A stretch of 64,000 bases of DNA from contig DKZG01000008.1 of the NCBI GenBank assembly GCA_002493595.1, positions 90,481 through 154,480 of the forward strand, read 5' to 3'. Positions within the stretch are counted from its first letter, which is position 1; each line of letters opens with the position of its first letter. Positions 17,249-25,592 of the stretch are shown in pieces. The DNA is from Ruminococcaceae bacterium UBA7080. GTDB lineage: Bacteria; Bacillota; Clostridia; Oscillospirales; Acutalibacteraceae. The notes below the pieces were generated by a model, which saw nothing but the letters and a program-made list of their open reading frames with translations, searched no databases and was not told where the DNA came from. The position numbers and the translations under genes are program-made.

Positions 17249-18272
17249 AATAGCTCCGATCAGTATATTTTTTATGGTTTTTATCAGCAGAATTATAGTC
17301 AGTCTGACCAATGTGCAGTCGGTTACAACAGGATTGATGAAAACGGATATTTTAATAAGCATATTGGCTTCCATGGGGCTGACTCTGATTTTGTCCGTGC
17401 CGGCGATATATTGTTATAAAAAACACAAGAATCCTTTTGATGTTAAATGGGTAGGCTTTTTTTATTCTCTGTATTTCATTTATCTTGCAGGTGTTAATGT
17501 AAGCCGCTTTTCATATTTTGCATCTACTACGCTTAATCCCGACTCTCAAGCATGGGTATTTTCCGTAATTGTTGTAATTTGTGCGTTTTACGGTGCGTAT
17601 CTCGGCATTGAGGGTCTATCGCGTTTTTCGGCATTTTGTTTTTTTCTTTTAACAGCAACAATAGCGGTTGTAATTGCATTGAGTGTTAAAAATTATCAGG
17701 AAATTAATTTTTATCCCGTTATTGAAAATGATATTCAGAGTATCATGAAAAACATTGTATTTATGACCTCAAGTACAATGGAAATCATACTGTTTTTGTG
17801 TCTTTCAAAAAAGGTAAACGGAAATCCGATAAAACCATTTGTATGGTCATTGATTGCATCCTTTTTTACAGTCTTTATCTTGATTTTGTTTGTTATTGCG
17901 GTTATGGGTGACGCAGCATCTTTGCAGGCATTTCCGCTTTATACTTTGTTTCAGCTGGCAAAAGTAAGCATTTTACAGCGTTTGGATGTGCTTTATATTT
18001 CGTTTTGGATATTCGGTGTCTTTTTGAAGGCAGCAATATTGATTTATTGTTCAAGCATTTCCTTTAAACCGCTGAAGCGAAAGTATAAATGTATGATTTC
18101 ATCGGTTATGACCTTTGCAGTAGCCGTGCTTTTAACGGAATTTGTGCAGATAAACAGGATTTCTCCGATTGTATTTGCTGTTCCTTTTGTAATATTCTGT
18201 GTAATCATACCTATACTGACATTAATATTTAAAAAAAGAAATTATGGTGATGAGCTTGTTGAAAAATTTTAA
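17226..18272 (+). CDS. Spore germinant receptor subunit B (GerB family permease-like)
   Basis: This is a polytopic membrane protein of 348 residues with about ten hydrophobic segments. It is related to the APC amino-acid permease fold and forms the germinant-binding B subunit of Ger receptors. The N-terminus (KIAPISIFFMVFISRIIVSL) matches the GerB start, and the ATG at 17226 has AGAGGTG six bases upstream. An alternative GTG lies at 17217. It overlaps both the A gene before it and the C gene after it, which points to tight translational coupling. The germinant cannot be predicted. Confidence 0.93.
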   Translation: MRQAKKGKIAPISIFFMVFISRIIVSLTNVQSVTTGLMKTDILISILASMGLTLILSVPAIYCYKKHKNPFDVKWVGFFYSLYFIYLAGVNVSRFSYFASTTLNPDSQAWVFSVIVVICAFYGAYLGIEGLSRFSAFCFFLLTATIAVVIALSVKNYQEINFYPVIENDIQSIMKNIVFMTSSTMEIILFLCLSKKVNGNPIKPFVWSLIASFFTVFILILFVIAVMGDAASLQAFPLYTLFQLAKVSILQRLDVLYISFWIFGVFLKAAILIYCSSISFKPLKRKYKCMISSVMTFAVAVLLTEFVQINRISPIVFAVPFVIFCVIIPILTLIFKKRNYGDELVEKF

Positions 18273-19383
18273 AATAATTATATCGGTATTATTGATTGCT
18301 GTTAGTTTTACCGGATGTATGAACTCGGTTCATCTTAAAGATCTTGTGGTTATTGAGGGAATGGGGATTGATTTAAAGGAGGATAAGGTTAATGTTACCG
18401 TGCAGACTTTAAATGCCAATACCTTTTCCAGTGGAGAGTCACCGCAAGGCAATATGACGGTCAATACGGATGAAAGCGGTGAAAATATTGCAGATGCAGT
18501 ATCTAAACTTTCGAAAAAATTATCGAAAAAATTATTTTTTGGTCAAAACAAGCTGATTATTTTCGGAAAGGATGCGGCTGAAAAGGATTTTAAAAAGATG
18601 CTTGACTATTTTTTGCGTTCGGCAGAGTCACGCCCGGATGTTGCCGTTTGTATTTCAAACGATAAAGCTTCGGATATATTGGAAAGCAAAGAAAACGATA
18701 ATCCAATACCCACAGAAAATATGGTTTATCTTCTTAAAAACGGACAGAGTGCAGGCGTGAGTGCTTATATTACAGTAGCCGAGCTTATGAATATGCATGC
18801 CAACAAAACTTCGGATGTGTATTTACCTGTAGTAAAAACAGACGAAGAGAGCAAAACCGCACAGGCAAACGGACTGGGACTCTTTAAAAACGATGAGCTG
18901 GTTTATATAACCGATGACGATGAAACCAAAGGCTTTCTTCTTCTGAATAACAAAGTGAAGAATTGTCTGATTGAGTTTAAGGATGATGAGCTCGGAACGA
19001 TCGGTGTTGAAATTTCACACGTTAAAGCAAAAAAACATATTGAAATTGAAAACGGCAATGTTAAACTTATTGTTGAATTGAAATCGCAACTTGTTATTAA
19101 TGAAGTTGAAAAGGGTATTATTACAGGGCTTGATAAGGAAAAGATGAAACGTGTGTGTGCTTCAGCCGATAAGGAAATCAGCCGATTGTGCACGAAAGCT
19201 TTTTATGCGTGCCGCAATAATGGCAGTGACTGTATGAGAGTCGGTGAATATTTAGCTAAGGATAATCCAAAATCCTATGAAAAACTTTTGGATGAGTGGG
19301 ACGCTTACTATAAAAAAGTGGATTTTAATGTCAAATCAAAAACCGATCTGAAAAAAATCAGTGATAATACGCAATTAGACTGA
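18244..19383 (+). CDS. Spore germinant receptor subunit C (Ger(x)C lipoprotein)
   Basis: This lipoprotein of 379 residues is the C subunit of the germinant receptor. The signal peptide ends in a lipobox (SFTG-C, Cys25). The mature protein has the Ger(x)C features VVIEGMGIDL, LFFGQNKLIIFG and a C-terminal helical part with EISRLCTKAFYACR. The start could be ATG 18244 or ATG 18250; neither has a strong SD, and both overlap the B gene. It completes a standard gerA-B-C operon with no D subunit seen. Confidence 0.92.
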   Translation: MVMSLLKNFKIIISVLLIAVSFTGCMNSVHLKDLVVIEGMGIDLKEDKVNVTVQTLNANTFSSGESPQGNMTVNTDESGENIADAVSKLSKKLSKKLFFGQNKLIIFGKDAAEKDFKKMLDYFLRSAESRPDVAVCISNDKASDILESKENDNPIPTENMVYLLKNGQSAGVSAYITVAELMNMHANKTSDVYLPVVKTDEESKTAQANGLGLFKNDELVYITDDDETKGFLLLNNKVKNCLIEFKDDELGTIGVEISHVKAKKHIEIENGNVKLIVELKSQLVINEVEKGIITGLDKEKMKRVCASADKEISRLCTKAFYACRNNGSDCMRVGEYLAKDNPKSYEKLLDEWDAYYKKVDFNVKSKTDLKKISDNTQLD

Positions 19384-19510
19384 TACACTGCCTGAAAAGC
19401 GTAACCATTTCTGTTTCTGTACCGTTATTTTTATTTGTAAAGCATACAATCGCCGGAATGATAATTGTAAGTGCAAACATAACGGCATATACAATCAGTA
19501 TTTTTTTCAT
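19358..19510 (-). CDS. Small single-helix membrane protein, unrecognised
   Basis: This 50-codon reading frame on the minus strand starts MKKILIVYAVMFALTII and has an excellent SD (AGGAGGT, 6 bases before the ATG). Residues 4-23 are one hydrophobic helix; the rest is polar and ends IAYYH. Its 3' end overlaps the end of the gerC gene by 26 bases, tail to tail. The N-terminus resembles the membrane anchors of clostridial SpoIID proteins (MKK, a helix, then a Pro), so it could be the remnant of a truncated spoIID or a genuine small protein. No terminator is seen. Confidence 0.5.
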   Translation of the reverse strand: MKKILIVYAVMFALTIIIPAIVCFTNKNNGTETEMVTLFRQCISLIAYYH

Positions 19511-19521
19511 ACTGTACCTCC

Positions 19522-19550
19522 TTGACTTTAGATAGAATTAATTGTATAAT
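19522..19550 (+). promoter_or_regulatory. Promoter of the citrate synthase gene
   Basis: TTGACT (19522-19527), 17 bp, TATAAT (19545-19550). The leader to the ATG at 19619 is about 62 nt. Confidence 0.75.
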
Positions 19551-19618
19551 AATTTGATATAAATACTATTTGTTAATGCGTATTATCGGATTATGATTTA
19601 CCAGGAAAGGAGAAACAT

Positions 19619-20995
19619 ATGCCATCAAATTACATTTCCCCGATTTCAATGGATGCTCTTTCAAGTTTATGCTCGGAACTTGACAAGAATAACTATATAA
19701 AGAAAAGTGACTACGAAAAATATCATGTAAAAAGAGGGCTCAGAAACAGTGACGGAACAGGTGTTATGGCTGGGCTGACCCGTATATGTTCAGTTGAGGG
19801 TTATTATATTTTGGACGGTGAAAGAATACCTAAGGACGGCAAGCTTTCATACAGAGGCTATGATATTAATGACATTGTAAATAACTGTATTAAAGATGAT
19901 CGCTTTGGTTACGAGGAGGTGGTATGGCTGCTCCTTTTCGGTGATCTGCCTACAGAGCAGCAGCTTTACAGCCTGCGTGAGGTGATTGCCGAGTGCAGGG
20001 CGCTTCCGGATGAATTTATTGAAGACATGATTATGAAGCATCCGTCAAAGGATATTATGAATAAAATGGCAAGAAGTGTTATGTCCCTTTATTCTTTTGA
20101 TGAAAATCCGGATGATATTTCGATTCCGAATGTGCTTCGGCAGTCTTTACAGCTTATTTCTCAAATGCCGACGATTATGAACAGTGCCTATCAGGTTAAG
20201 CGTCGTGCATATTATGACAAAACCATGTTCCTGCATCCTATAAGAAAGGAACAGTCAACTGCCGAATATATTCTTAATCAGCTCAGAGTTGATGAAGTGT
20301 TTTCTCGTGAGGAAGCAAAGCTTCTCGATATCTGCCTTATGCTCCATGCCGATCATGGAGGAGGTAATAACTCAACCTTTTCAACCAGAGTTCTTACATC
20401 GAGTGCTACGGATACATATTCCGCTATTACGGCGGGTTTTGGTTCTCTTAAAGGTCCTCGTCACGGAGGAGCAAATATAAGAGTTGCCAATCAGATGAAT
20501 GAATTTATTGAAAATCTGGCGGATTCCTCAGATCCTGCACAGGTTAAGGATTATCTTGTAAAAGTACTCAATAAGGAAGCCGGTGACGGTACGGGACTTA
20601 TATACGGTATGGGTCACGCTGTTTATACATTATCAGATCCTCGTGCAGTTATTCTTAAAGAAAATGCAAGGAATCTTGCCTATGAAAAGGGCTATGAAAA
20701 AGAATTTAAAACGCTGGAAAATATAGAGCTTTTAACGCCTCAGGTTTTTGCTGAGATTAAAGGTGATGACAAGGTTATGTGTGCGAATGTTGATTTGTAT
20801 TCAGGTCTTGTTTATAAGGTGCTTGGTATACCCGAGGATTTATATACACCGTTATTTGCAACTGCAAGAGTTGCAGGTTGGTGTGCACACAGGCTTGAGG
20901 AGCTTACTTCCGGCGGTCGAATTATGCGACCGGCGTATAAAAGTGTAAGCTATTCAAGAAAGTTCACTGATATAACACAGAGAACAGAAAAATAA
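19619..20995 (+). CDS. gltA: Citrate synthase family protein
   Basis: This enzyme condenses oxaloacetate with acetyl-CoA to citrate; in a fermenter it probably feeds 2-oxoglutarate and glutamate synthesis. It has 458 residues with an N-terminal extension of about 50 before GLTRICSVEGYYILDG. Active-site regions are visible: LMLHADHGGG, GPRHGGANIR, GMGHAVYTLSDPRA and the Arg region SGGRIMRPAY. AAAGGAG lies a few bases before the ATG. 2-methylcitrate synthase is possible on sequence alone, but no propionate genes are nearby. Confidence 0.9.
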   Translation: MPSNYISPISMDALSSLCSELDKNNYIKKSDYEKYHVKRGLRNSDGTGVMAGLTRICSVEGYYILDGERIPKDGKLSYRGYDINDIVNNCIKDDRFGYEEVVWLLLFGDLPTEQQLYSLREVIAECRALPDEFIEDMIMKHPSKDIMNKMARSVMSLYSFDENPDDISIPNVLRQSLQLISQMPTIMNSAYQVKRRAYYDKTMFLHPIRKEQSTAEYILNQLRVDEVFSREEAKLLDICLMLHADHGGGNNSTFSTRVLTSSATDTYSAITAGFGSLKGPRHGGANIRVANQMNEFIENLADSSDPAQVKDYLVKVLNKEAGDGTGLIYGMGHAVYTLSDPRAVILKENARNLAYEKGYEKEFKTLENIELLTPQVFAEIKGDDKVMCANVDLYSGLVYKVLGIPEDLYTPLFATARVAGWCAHRLEELTSGGRIMRPAYKSVSYSRKFTDITQRTEK

Positions 20996-21025
20996 TGGAG
21001 TTTATTCGTTCAAGGAGACAGTAAG

Positions 21026-21841
21026 GTGCAAAGAACAGTAGCAAGAATTTCTGCTTTATTTATGATGATAACAGCGGCAGCAGCTTGTGCTTTGCACTTT
21101 TTTCTGCTTCGTTCGGAAAATAAGCAGGATTGCTATTCTTATTCTATATATATTTTGATATGTGTCGGTGCGGTATTTGCTGCAATTTATGCTTTTGTAA
21201 AAAAAGATACAGCACCGGTTATTGATTTTGAGAACGGAAATCAAAGAATGAAGATTGCCTCTTCCGCTTTGGCAGCTACATTTTTTTATGATTTTATTCA
21301 TCAGGGATATAATTTATATTATTATATTGTGAATACCGATTATGTTCGCTATAGTTTTGTTATCCCTTTGGTAATCATATGCATAACGGCGATTTTAAGC
21401 TGCTTTTATTTTATTACGGTTGCAATGACTGCTGACCATGCTTCTTATGATTTCAGGAGCTTTACGTATTTGCATTTTTCGCCTATGCTTTGGGCGTTTG
21501 TAAAATTGTTTATCATAATGATGCAGATTGTTGACATAACCGATAATTCGGAAGTATGCTGTGAATATATTTTTTTGAGCGCAGCTCTTTGCTACACGCT
21601 CAGCTTTATTTTAGCTGTTGACAGGGGAAACGGCAAAGCAACAAAAATGTTCATTTTCTCCTCCTGCACAATGGGGATTACTTCTGTAGTTGCAGGTGTA
21701 CCGAGAATCATTATGTTTGCAATAGGCAAAGGCGGCGAGCTTGAAAGACTTTGGTTTTCTGCTATTCATTTTGTAATGTTCGGAATCTTTGCTCTCACAT
21801 TACTGTATGATGTGACTAAACGCAGCAAAGAAAAAGGATAA
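21026..21841 (+). CDS. Unrecognised polytopic membrane protein (about 7 TM)
   Basis: This protein of 271 residues consists almost wholly of seven hydrophobic helices joined by short loops, including ISALFMMITAAAACALHFFLL, YSIYILICVGAVFAAIYAF and VIPLVIICITAILSCFYFI. No family motif is recognised. The start is GTG, supported by AAGGAG 8 bases upstream; the first ATG is far inside helix 1. It follows citrate synthase by 30 bases and precedes the AEC carrier by 13, so it is probably co-transcribed with at least the carrier. Confidence 0.7.
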   Translation: MQRTVARISALFMMITAAAACALHFFLLRSENKQDCYSYSIYILICVGAVFAAIYAFVKKDTAPVIDFENGNQRMKIASSALAATFFYDFIHQGYNLYYYIVNTDYVRYSFVIPLVIICITAILSCFYFITVAMTADHASYDFRSFTYLHFSPMLWAFVKLFIIMMQIVDITDNSEVCCEYIFLSAALCYTLSFILAVDRGNGKATKMFIFSSCTMGITSVVAGVPRIIMFAIGKGGELERLWFSAIHFVMFGIFALTLLYDVTKRSKEKG

Positions 21842-21854
21842 AGAGGAAAAAAGC

Positions 21855-22787
21855 TTGTTTTTTGATAATTTAAAAACGATTGCCCTTCAGGTGCTGATAT
21901 TATATCTGATTGCGGGTATTGGTTTTGTTACTGATAAAATCGGCATTTTTAAGCAGTCTGATGGTAAAAGGCTTATTGATTTGCTTTTTAATGTTATTTT
22001 ACCGATAGCCATTATACATACTTTTATGACAATGGAATATTCAAAAGAGCATGTTAAGGGAATTCTTTTTGCTTTTTTATGTGCATTTGCAACGCATATA
22101 TTCGGAGCTCTTATTTCAAAGCTTACTTTCAGAAAAAGACCGCTTAAGGAACAGGGCTTGTATCATTATGCTATGATTTTATCAAATGCCGCTTTCCTTG
22201 CATTGCCTTTGGCAAAAAGTGTAATCGGCAAAGAGGGTATATTCTATTGTTCGGTTTATGTGGCAGTATTTAATATGGTGGCATTTACTTTGGGTATTTA
22301 TGAAATATCAGGTCATCAAGCAAAGCTTAATATTAAAAAACTGATTTTTAATCCCGGTACGATTTCCGTCTTGATAGGTTTGCCGCTTTTTCTGCTTCAT
22401 CCCGATATTCCTTATTTTTTGGAATATCCTATGGAAATTGTCGGAAACTGCAATTCCCCGCTGGCGATGATCGTTTTCGGAACATTTCTTGCAAATTCGA
22501 GCTTTAAGGATATGTTTGCAAAAAAAGAAATTTATTTTGTATCCTTTATACGTCTGGTGTTTATTCCGCTTTGTATGCTTGGGCTGTTTTATTTGTGCGG
22601 TGTAAGAGGTCAGCTTTTGGAAGCAATGATTATTTCCGCTTCGGCACCTGCTGCAACAAATACAGCGATGTATGCAGCTAAATATGACAATGATGCTTCT
22701 CTTGGCTCGGAATTAGCTGCTCAGTCATCCGTGCTTTCCATTGCCACAATGCCTGTTATAGTGGCGCTGGCAGCAGTTATGAAATGA
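21855..22787 (+). CDS. AEC (auxin efflux carrier) family transporter
   Basis: This secondary carrier of 310 residues has ten hydrophobic helices in two five-helix repeats, typical of AEC/MdcF proteins that move carboxylates such as malate or malonate. Helix 1 is LILYLIAGIGFVTDKIGIF; HYAMILSNAAFLALPLAKSVIG and the C-terminal ASAPAATNTAMYAAKYDND-type segment are family hallmarks. The start is TTG with AAGAGGAAAAAAGC ahead. Placement after citrate synthase makes a carboxylate a reasonable guess for the substrate. No terminator is visible downstream. Confidence 0.88.
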   Translation: MFFDNLKTIALQVLILYLIAGIGFVTDKIGIFKQSDGKRLIDLLFNVILPIAIIHTFMTMEYSKEHVKGILFAFLCAFATHIFGALISKLTFRKRPLKEQGLYHYAMILSNAAFLALPLAKSVIGKEGIFYCSVYVAVFNMVAFTLGIYEISGHQAKLNIKKLIFNPGTISVLIGLPLFLLHPDIPYFLEYPMEIVGNCNSPLAMIVFGTFLANSSFKDMFAKKEIYFVSFIRLVFIPLCMLGLFYLCGVRGQLLEAMIISASAPAATNTAMYAAKYDNDASLGSELAAQSSVLSIATMPVIVALAAVMK

Positions 22788-22829
22788 TGATGAATTTGTA
22801 AACATTGTTTTAAATAAAATGGACATTCG

Positions 22830-22858
22830 TTGTATTACCCTTTAAAACATTGTATAAT
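22830..22858 (+). promoter_or_regulatory. Promoter of the darA-holB-ricT operon
   Basis: TTGTAT (22830-22835), 17 bp, TATAAT (22853-22858), about 56 nt ahead of the transcript's first ATG. Confidence 0.6.
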
Positions 22859-22920
22859 TAAATGTGAAAGAATTGAATGAACAGAGGCGAATGATGAATA
22901 TATTTTAAAGGGTGATTTTA

Positions 22921-23244
22921 ATGAAACTTGTTATTGTAATTGTGTCAAATAAGGATTTGCCTAAGGTACTTGCAGCGGCAAGTGCAGAAGGATTTTTTTC
23001 AACGAAGGTGTCAACAGCCGGTCAGTTTTTAGAGGGCGGGCACACTACTGTGCTTTTTGGTATTGATGATGATAAAGTAGATTTTCTTTTTGATGTTGTT
23101 GAAAAGAATGTTACTAAGCGTATTGTAAAGAAAACCGGTGTAGAAAATACATTAGAGGGTTCTTTGCTGAAACAGCCTGTTGATGTTGAGGAGTATGGTG
23201 CAGTTGCTTTTGTGATAGATGTGGAACAGTTCAGAAAGCTTTAG
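22921..23244 (+). CDS. darA: Cyclic-di-AMP receptor DarA/PstA (PII-like)
   Basis: This small PII-like trimeric signalling protein (107 residues) binds c-di-AMP. The ferredoxin-like core begins MKLVIVIVSNKDLPKVL. The ligand loop STAGQFLEGGHTTVLFGIDD and the second half EEYGAVAFVIDVEQF match the YaaQ/DarA family. The ATG at 22921 is chosen for its SD (AAAGGGTGATTTTA). The next gene begins one base after its stop. The order darA-holB-ricT matches the yaaQ-holB-yaaT region of Bacillus, without yaaR. Confidence 0.92.
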   Translation: MKLVIVIVSNKDLPKVLAAASAEGFFSTKVSTAGQFLEGGHTTVLFGIDDDKVDFLFDVVEKNVTKRIVKKTGVENTLEGSLLKQPVDVEEYGAVAFVIDVEQFRKL

Positions 23245-23245
23245 T

Positions 23246-24229
23246 ATGAAAATCTTTGATTTTGTAGGAAATGAGAGGGTAATTGAACAGCTTGGATGTC
23301 TTATTGACTCCGAGCGCTTTCCTCATGCCATTGTGCTTGAGGGTGAGCCGGGTCTTGGTAAGCGCACTCTTGCACGTATTCTTGCCGCAGCACTTGTGTG
23401 CCGCAGCACGCAAAGGCCTTGTATGGAGTGTTCGCAGTGTAAAAAGGCTGCTCAGAGTATACATCCTGACATATTTGAGCATTGTGCATCGGGCGGTGCA
23501 AATTCATTTCATGTTGATGTTATACGTGAAATCGTTAAAGATGCCTATGTCCAGCCGAATGAGGCACGGCATAAGGTTTACATTTTGGGTAATGCACATT
23601 GTATGAGTGTTTCTGCACAGAATGCACTTTTAAAAGTGCTTGAGGAACCGCCTGCTTATGTTGTATTTATTCTTACTGCAGAGTCCAAGAGTATGCTTTT
23701 GCCTACCGTGCTTTCAAGATCGGTAGTAGTCGGTCTTGAAGGAGTTGATTCGGATAAAGGTGCAGCTTATATATCCTCTCATATTACCGATGCCGGATAT
23801 GATGAGACTAAAAAATCACTGGAGGCTTTTAACGGCAATATAGGCAAGACGATTGACAGCTTTTCAAACGGGAAAGAAAATGAACTTATTTCAGTTTGCT
23901 GCGATATTTGCAAGGCTCTTGTTGAGGCGAGTGAGTATTCGCTGTTGTGCAAATGCTCTGTTTTTCAGAAGGACAGAACATCTATCGTTTTTGCATGCGG
24001 ATTTTTGAAAAATATTTTTAGAGATGCATTGGTTTTAAGTCAGAACAGTACTTTGATTTCGGGTCAGTATGAGGTGGCCAAGCTGCTTAAAACAAAACTT
24101 ACCAAGCAAAAACTTGTTGACTTAATTGCTGTTTGTGATAAACTTAAAGAAATGGCATTGATGAATTCAAACAATTCCATTTTGATTACAAAGATTTGCT
24201 ACAGTCTGAGAGATGCTGTGGGCAGATAA
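23246..24229 (+). CDS. holB: DNA polymerase III delta-prime subunit
   Basis: This is a subunit of the clamp-loader complex at the replication fork. It has 327 residues. The AAA+ core shows Walker A GEPGLGKRTL, a zinc module with four Cys (CRSTQRPCMECSQC), a DVIREIVKD sensor region and LLKVLEEPPAYVVFIL. There is no canonical SRC motif; the position reads SRSVV. The start at 23246 gives the usual MKIFDFVGNERV beginning; the frame is open to 23219 but that would overlap darA by 26 bases. The SD is weak, so coupling with darA is likely. Confidence 0.92.
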   Translation: MKIFDFVGNERVIEQLGCLIDSERFPHAIVLEGEPGLGKRTLARILAAALVCRSTQRPCMECSQCKKAAQSIHPDIFEHCASGGANSFHVDVIREIVKDAYVQPNEARHKVYILGNAHCMSVSAQNALLKVLEEPPAYVVFILTAESKSMLLPTVLSRSVVVGLEGVDSDKGAAYISSHITDAGYDETKKSLEAFNGNIGKTIDSFSNGKENELISVCCDICKALVEASEYSLLCKCSVFQKDRTSIVFACGFLKNIFRDALVLSQNSTLISGQYEVAKLLKTKLTKQKLVDLIAVCDKLKEMALMNSNNSILITKICYSLRDAVGR

Positions 24230-24245
24230 TTCGGAGGACATATAA

Positions 24246-25094
24246 ATGACAAAGGTTGTTGGTGTTCGTTTTAAGGACACAGGCAAGACCTATTTTTTCG
24301 ATCCGCAGGGTCTTGATATAAAAAAAGGTCAGATTCTTGTGGTGGAGACTGCCAAGGGTGTTGAATGCGGTACGGCTCAGTTCGCTGTTAAAGAGGTTCA
24401 TGACGACGAAGTGGTACTGCCGCTTAAGCCTGTAAAAAGAATTGCCACTGACGAGGATTTGAAAATCTTAGAGGAAAACAAAGTACTTGAAAAGAAGGCT
24501 CTTTCTGTTTGCCAGGAAAAGATTGAAAAGCATAATTTGGAAATGTTTTTAACAGACTGCGAGTATTCGTTTGACAGAAGTAAGATTATCTTTTTCTTTA
24601 CAGCAGACGGAAGAATTGATTTCAGAGAGCTTGTTAAAGACTTAGGCTCATATTTTCATACCAGAATTGAGCTGAGGCAGATTGGTGTTCGTGATGAGAG
24701 CAGACTGCTTGGCGGTTTGGGTATATGCGGCAGGCCGTTTTGCTGTTCAACATTTCTTGACGACTTTCATTCCGTTACCATTAAAATGGCTAAGGATCAG
24801 GGCCTTTCCCTTGCACCGAGCAAAATAAGCGGAACTTGCGGCAGACTGATGTGTTGCTTGAAGTATGAGCAGAATTCTTATGACTATCTGAATAAAATAA
24901 CACCTAAGAAAAATACTGTGGTCGACTGCCCCGAGGGAAGGGGTGTTGTGGTTGACGCCTCGCTTCTTACAGGCAAAATAAAAGTGCAGCTTGATAAATC
25001 ACCCGAGGGATTGCCGGTAGTTGTTGATAGGGATAATGTAAAAGCTGTAAAATCTGACTCAAATTTCCGAAAAGAAAAAAGAACAAAAGAGTAA
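24246..25094 (+). CDS. ricT: RicT/YaaT PSP1-domain protein
   Basis: This cytoplasmic protein of 282 residues belongs to the PSP1 family. In Bacillus, RicT (YaaT) works with RicA and RicF as an Fe-S-bearing complex that tunes RNase Y and the Spo0A phosphorelay. The PSP1 core contains GGLGICGRPFCCSTFL and GTCGRLMCCLKYE, giving two Cys clusters (C, CC and C, CC) that match the cluster-binding residues. TTCGGAGGAC precedes the ATG. A conserved C-terminal KOW-like beta stretch follows. Its place after holB fits the family's synteny. The ricA and ricF partners are not in this window. Confidence 0.92.
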   Translation: MTKVVGVRFKDTGKTYFFDPQGLDIKKGQILVVETAKGVECGTAQFAVKEVHDDEVVLPLKPVKRIATDEDLKILEENKVLEKKALSVCQEKIEKHNLEMFLTDCEYSFDRSKIIFFFTADGRIDFRELVKDLGSYFHTRIELRQIGVRDESRLLGGLGICGRPFCCSTFLDDFHSVTIKMAKDQGLSLAPSKISGTCGRLMCCLKYEQNSYDYLNKITPKKNTVVDCPEGRGVVVDASLLTGKIKVQLDKSPEGLPVVVDRDNVKAVKSDSNFRKEKRTKE

Positions 25095-25101
25095 AAATAA
25101 C

Positions 25102-25130
25102 TTGATTTTTTTATGATATACTGTTATATT
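25102..25130 (+). promoter_or_regulatory. Promoter of the ferredoxin gene
   Basis: TTGATT (25102-25107), 17 bp, TATATT (25125-25130). The leader to the ATG at 25166 is about 28 nt. Confidence 0.6.
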
Positions 25131-25165
25131 ATTGATAGAAGTTTGATGTAGGAGGTGTATCTGTA

Positions 25166-25336
25166 ATGGCATATGCAATTTCTGATGATTGTATTTCATG
25201 TGGTGCTTGCGCTGCTGAATGTCCTGTAAGCGCAATTTCTGAGGGTGACGGCAAATTTGTTATCGATGCTGATACTTGTATCGAATGCGGTGCTTGCGAA
25301 GGTGTTTGCCCGGTTAGTGCTCCTGCACAGGCATAA
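25166..25336 (+). CDS. Clostridial-type 2[4Fe-4S] ferredoxin
   Basis: This 56-residue electron carrier has two CX2CX2CX3CP motifs: CISCGACAAECP and CIECGACEGVCP. Each ligates one [4Fe-4S] cluster. In anaerobes such ferredoxins take electrons from pyruvate:ferredoxin oxidoreductase and feed hydrogenase or Rnf. A strong SD (TAGGAGGTG) lies upstream of ATG 25166. It has its own promoter and a strong terminator, so it is monocistronic. Confidence 0.95.
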   Translation: MAYAISDDCISCGACAAECPVSAISEGDGKFVIDADTCIECGACEGVCPVSAPAQA

Positions 25337-25357
25337 TTAAATACTTAGAAATTTTTT

Positions 25358-25395
25358 AAACAGCACATTTTTATAAATGTGCTGTTTTTATTTTT
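25358..25395 (+). terminator. Ferredoxin gene terminator
   Basis: AAACAGCACATTT (25358-25370) pairs with AAATGTGCTGTTT (25375-25387) around a TTAT loop, followed by TTATTTTTG. Confidence 0.9.
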
Positions 25396-25515
25396 GTGTT
25401 CTATGTGTTCTGACAATATAATCTCATTTTTACACCAAAAAGTCGATAGAGTTGTGAGCATTTTTGTATATGTATACGAATGTGTTTAAAATACACGTTA
25501 TTTCGACAAGAGTTA

Positions 25516-25543
25516 TTGACATATGTCGATAATGATGTATAAT
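25516..25543 (+). promoter_or_regulatory. Promoter of the DUF134-pflB operon with overlapping palindromes
   Basis: TTGACA (25516-25521), 16 bp, TATAAT (25538-25543). The perfect palindrome GACATATGTC (25518-25527) overlaps the -35 box. A wider inverted repeat TCGACA (25503-25508) / TGTCGA (25524-25529) flanks it. This layout suits a repressor site. The DUF134 regulator encoded next is one candidate ligand, which is inference. Confidence 0.65.
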
Positions 25544-25592
25544 ATGGATGTAGCAATTAATAGACATATTGATGCTGAAAAGAGGTGCAAAA

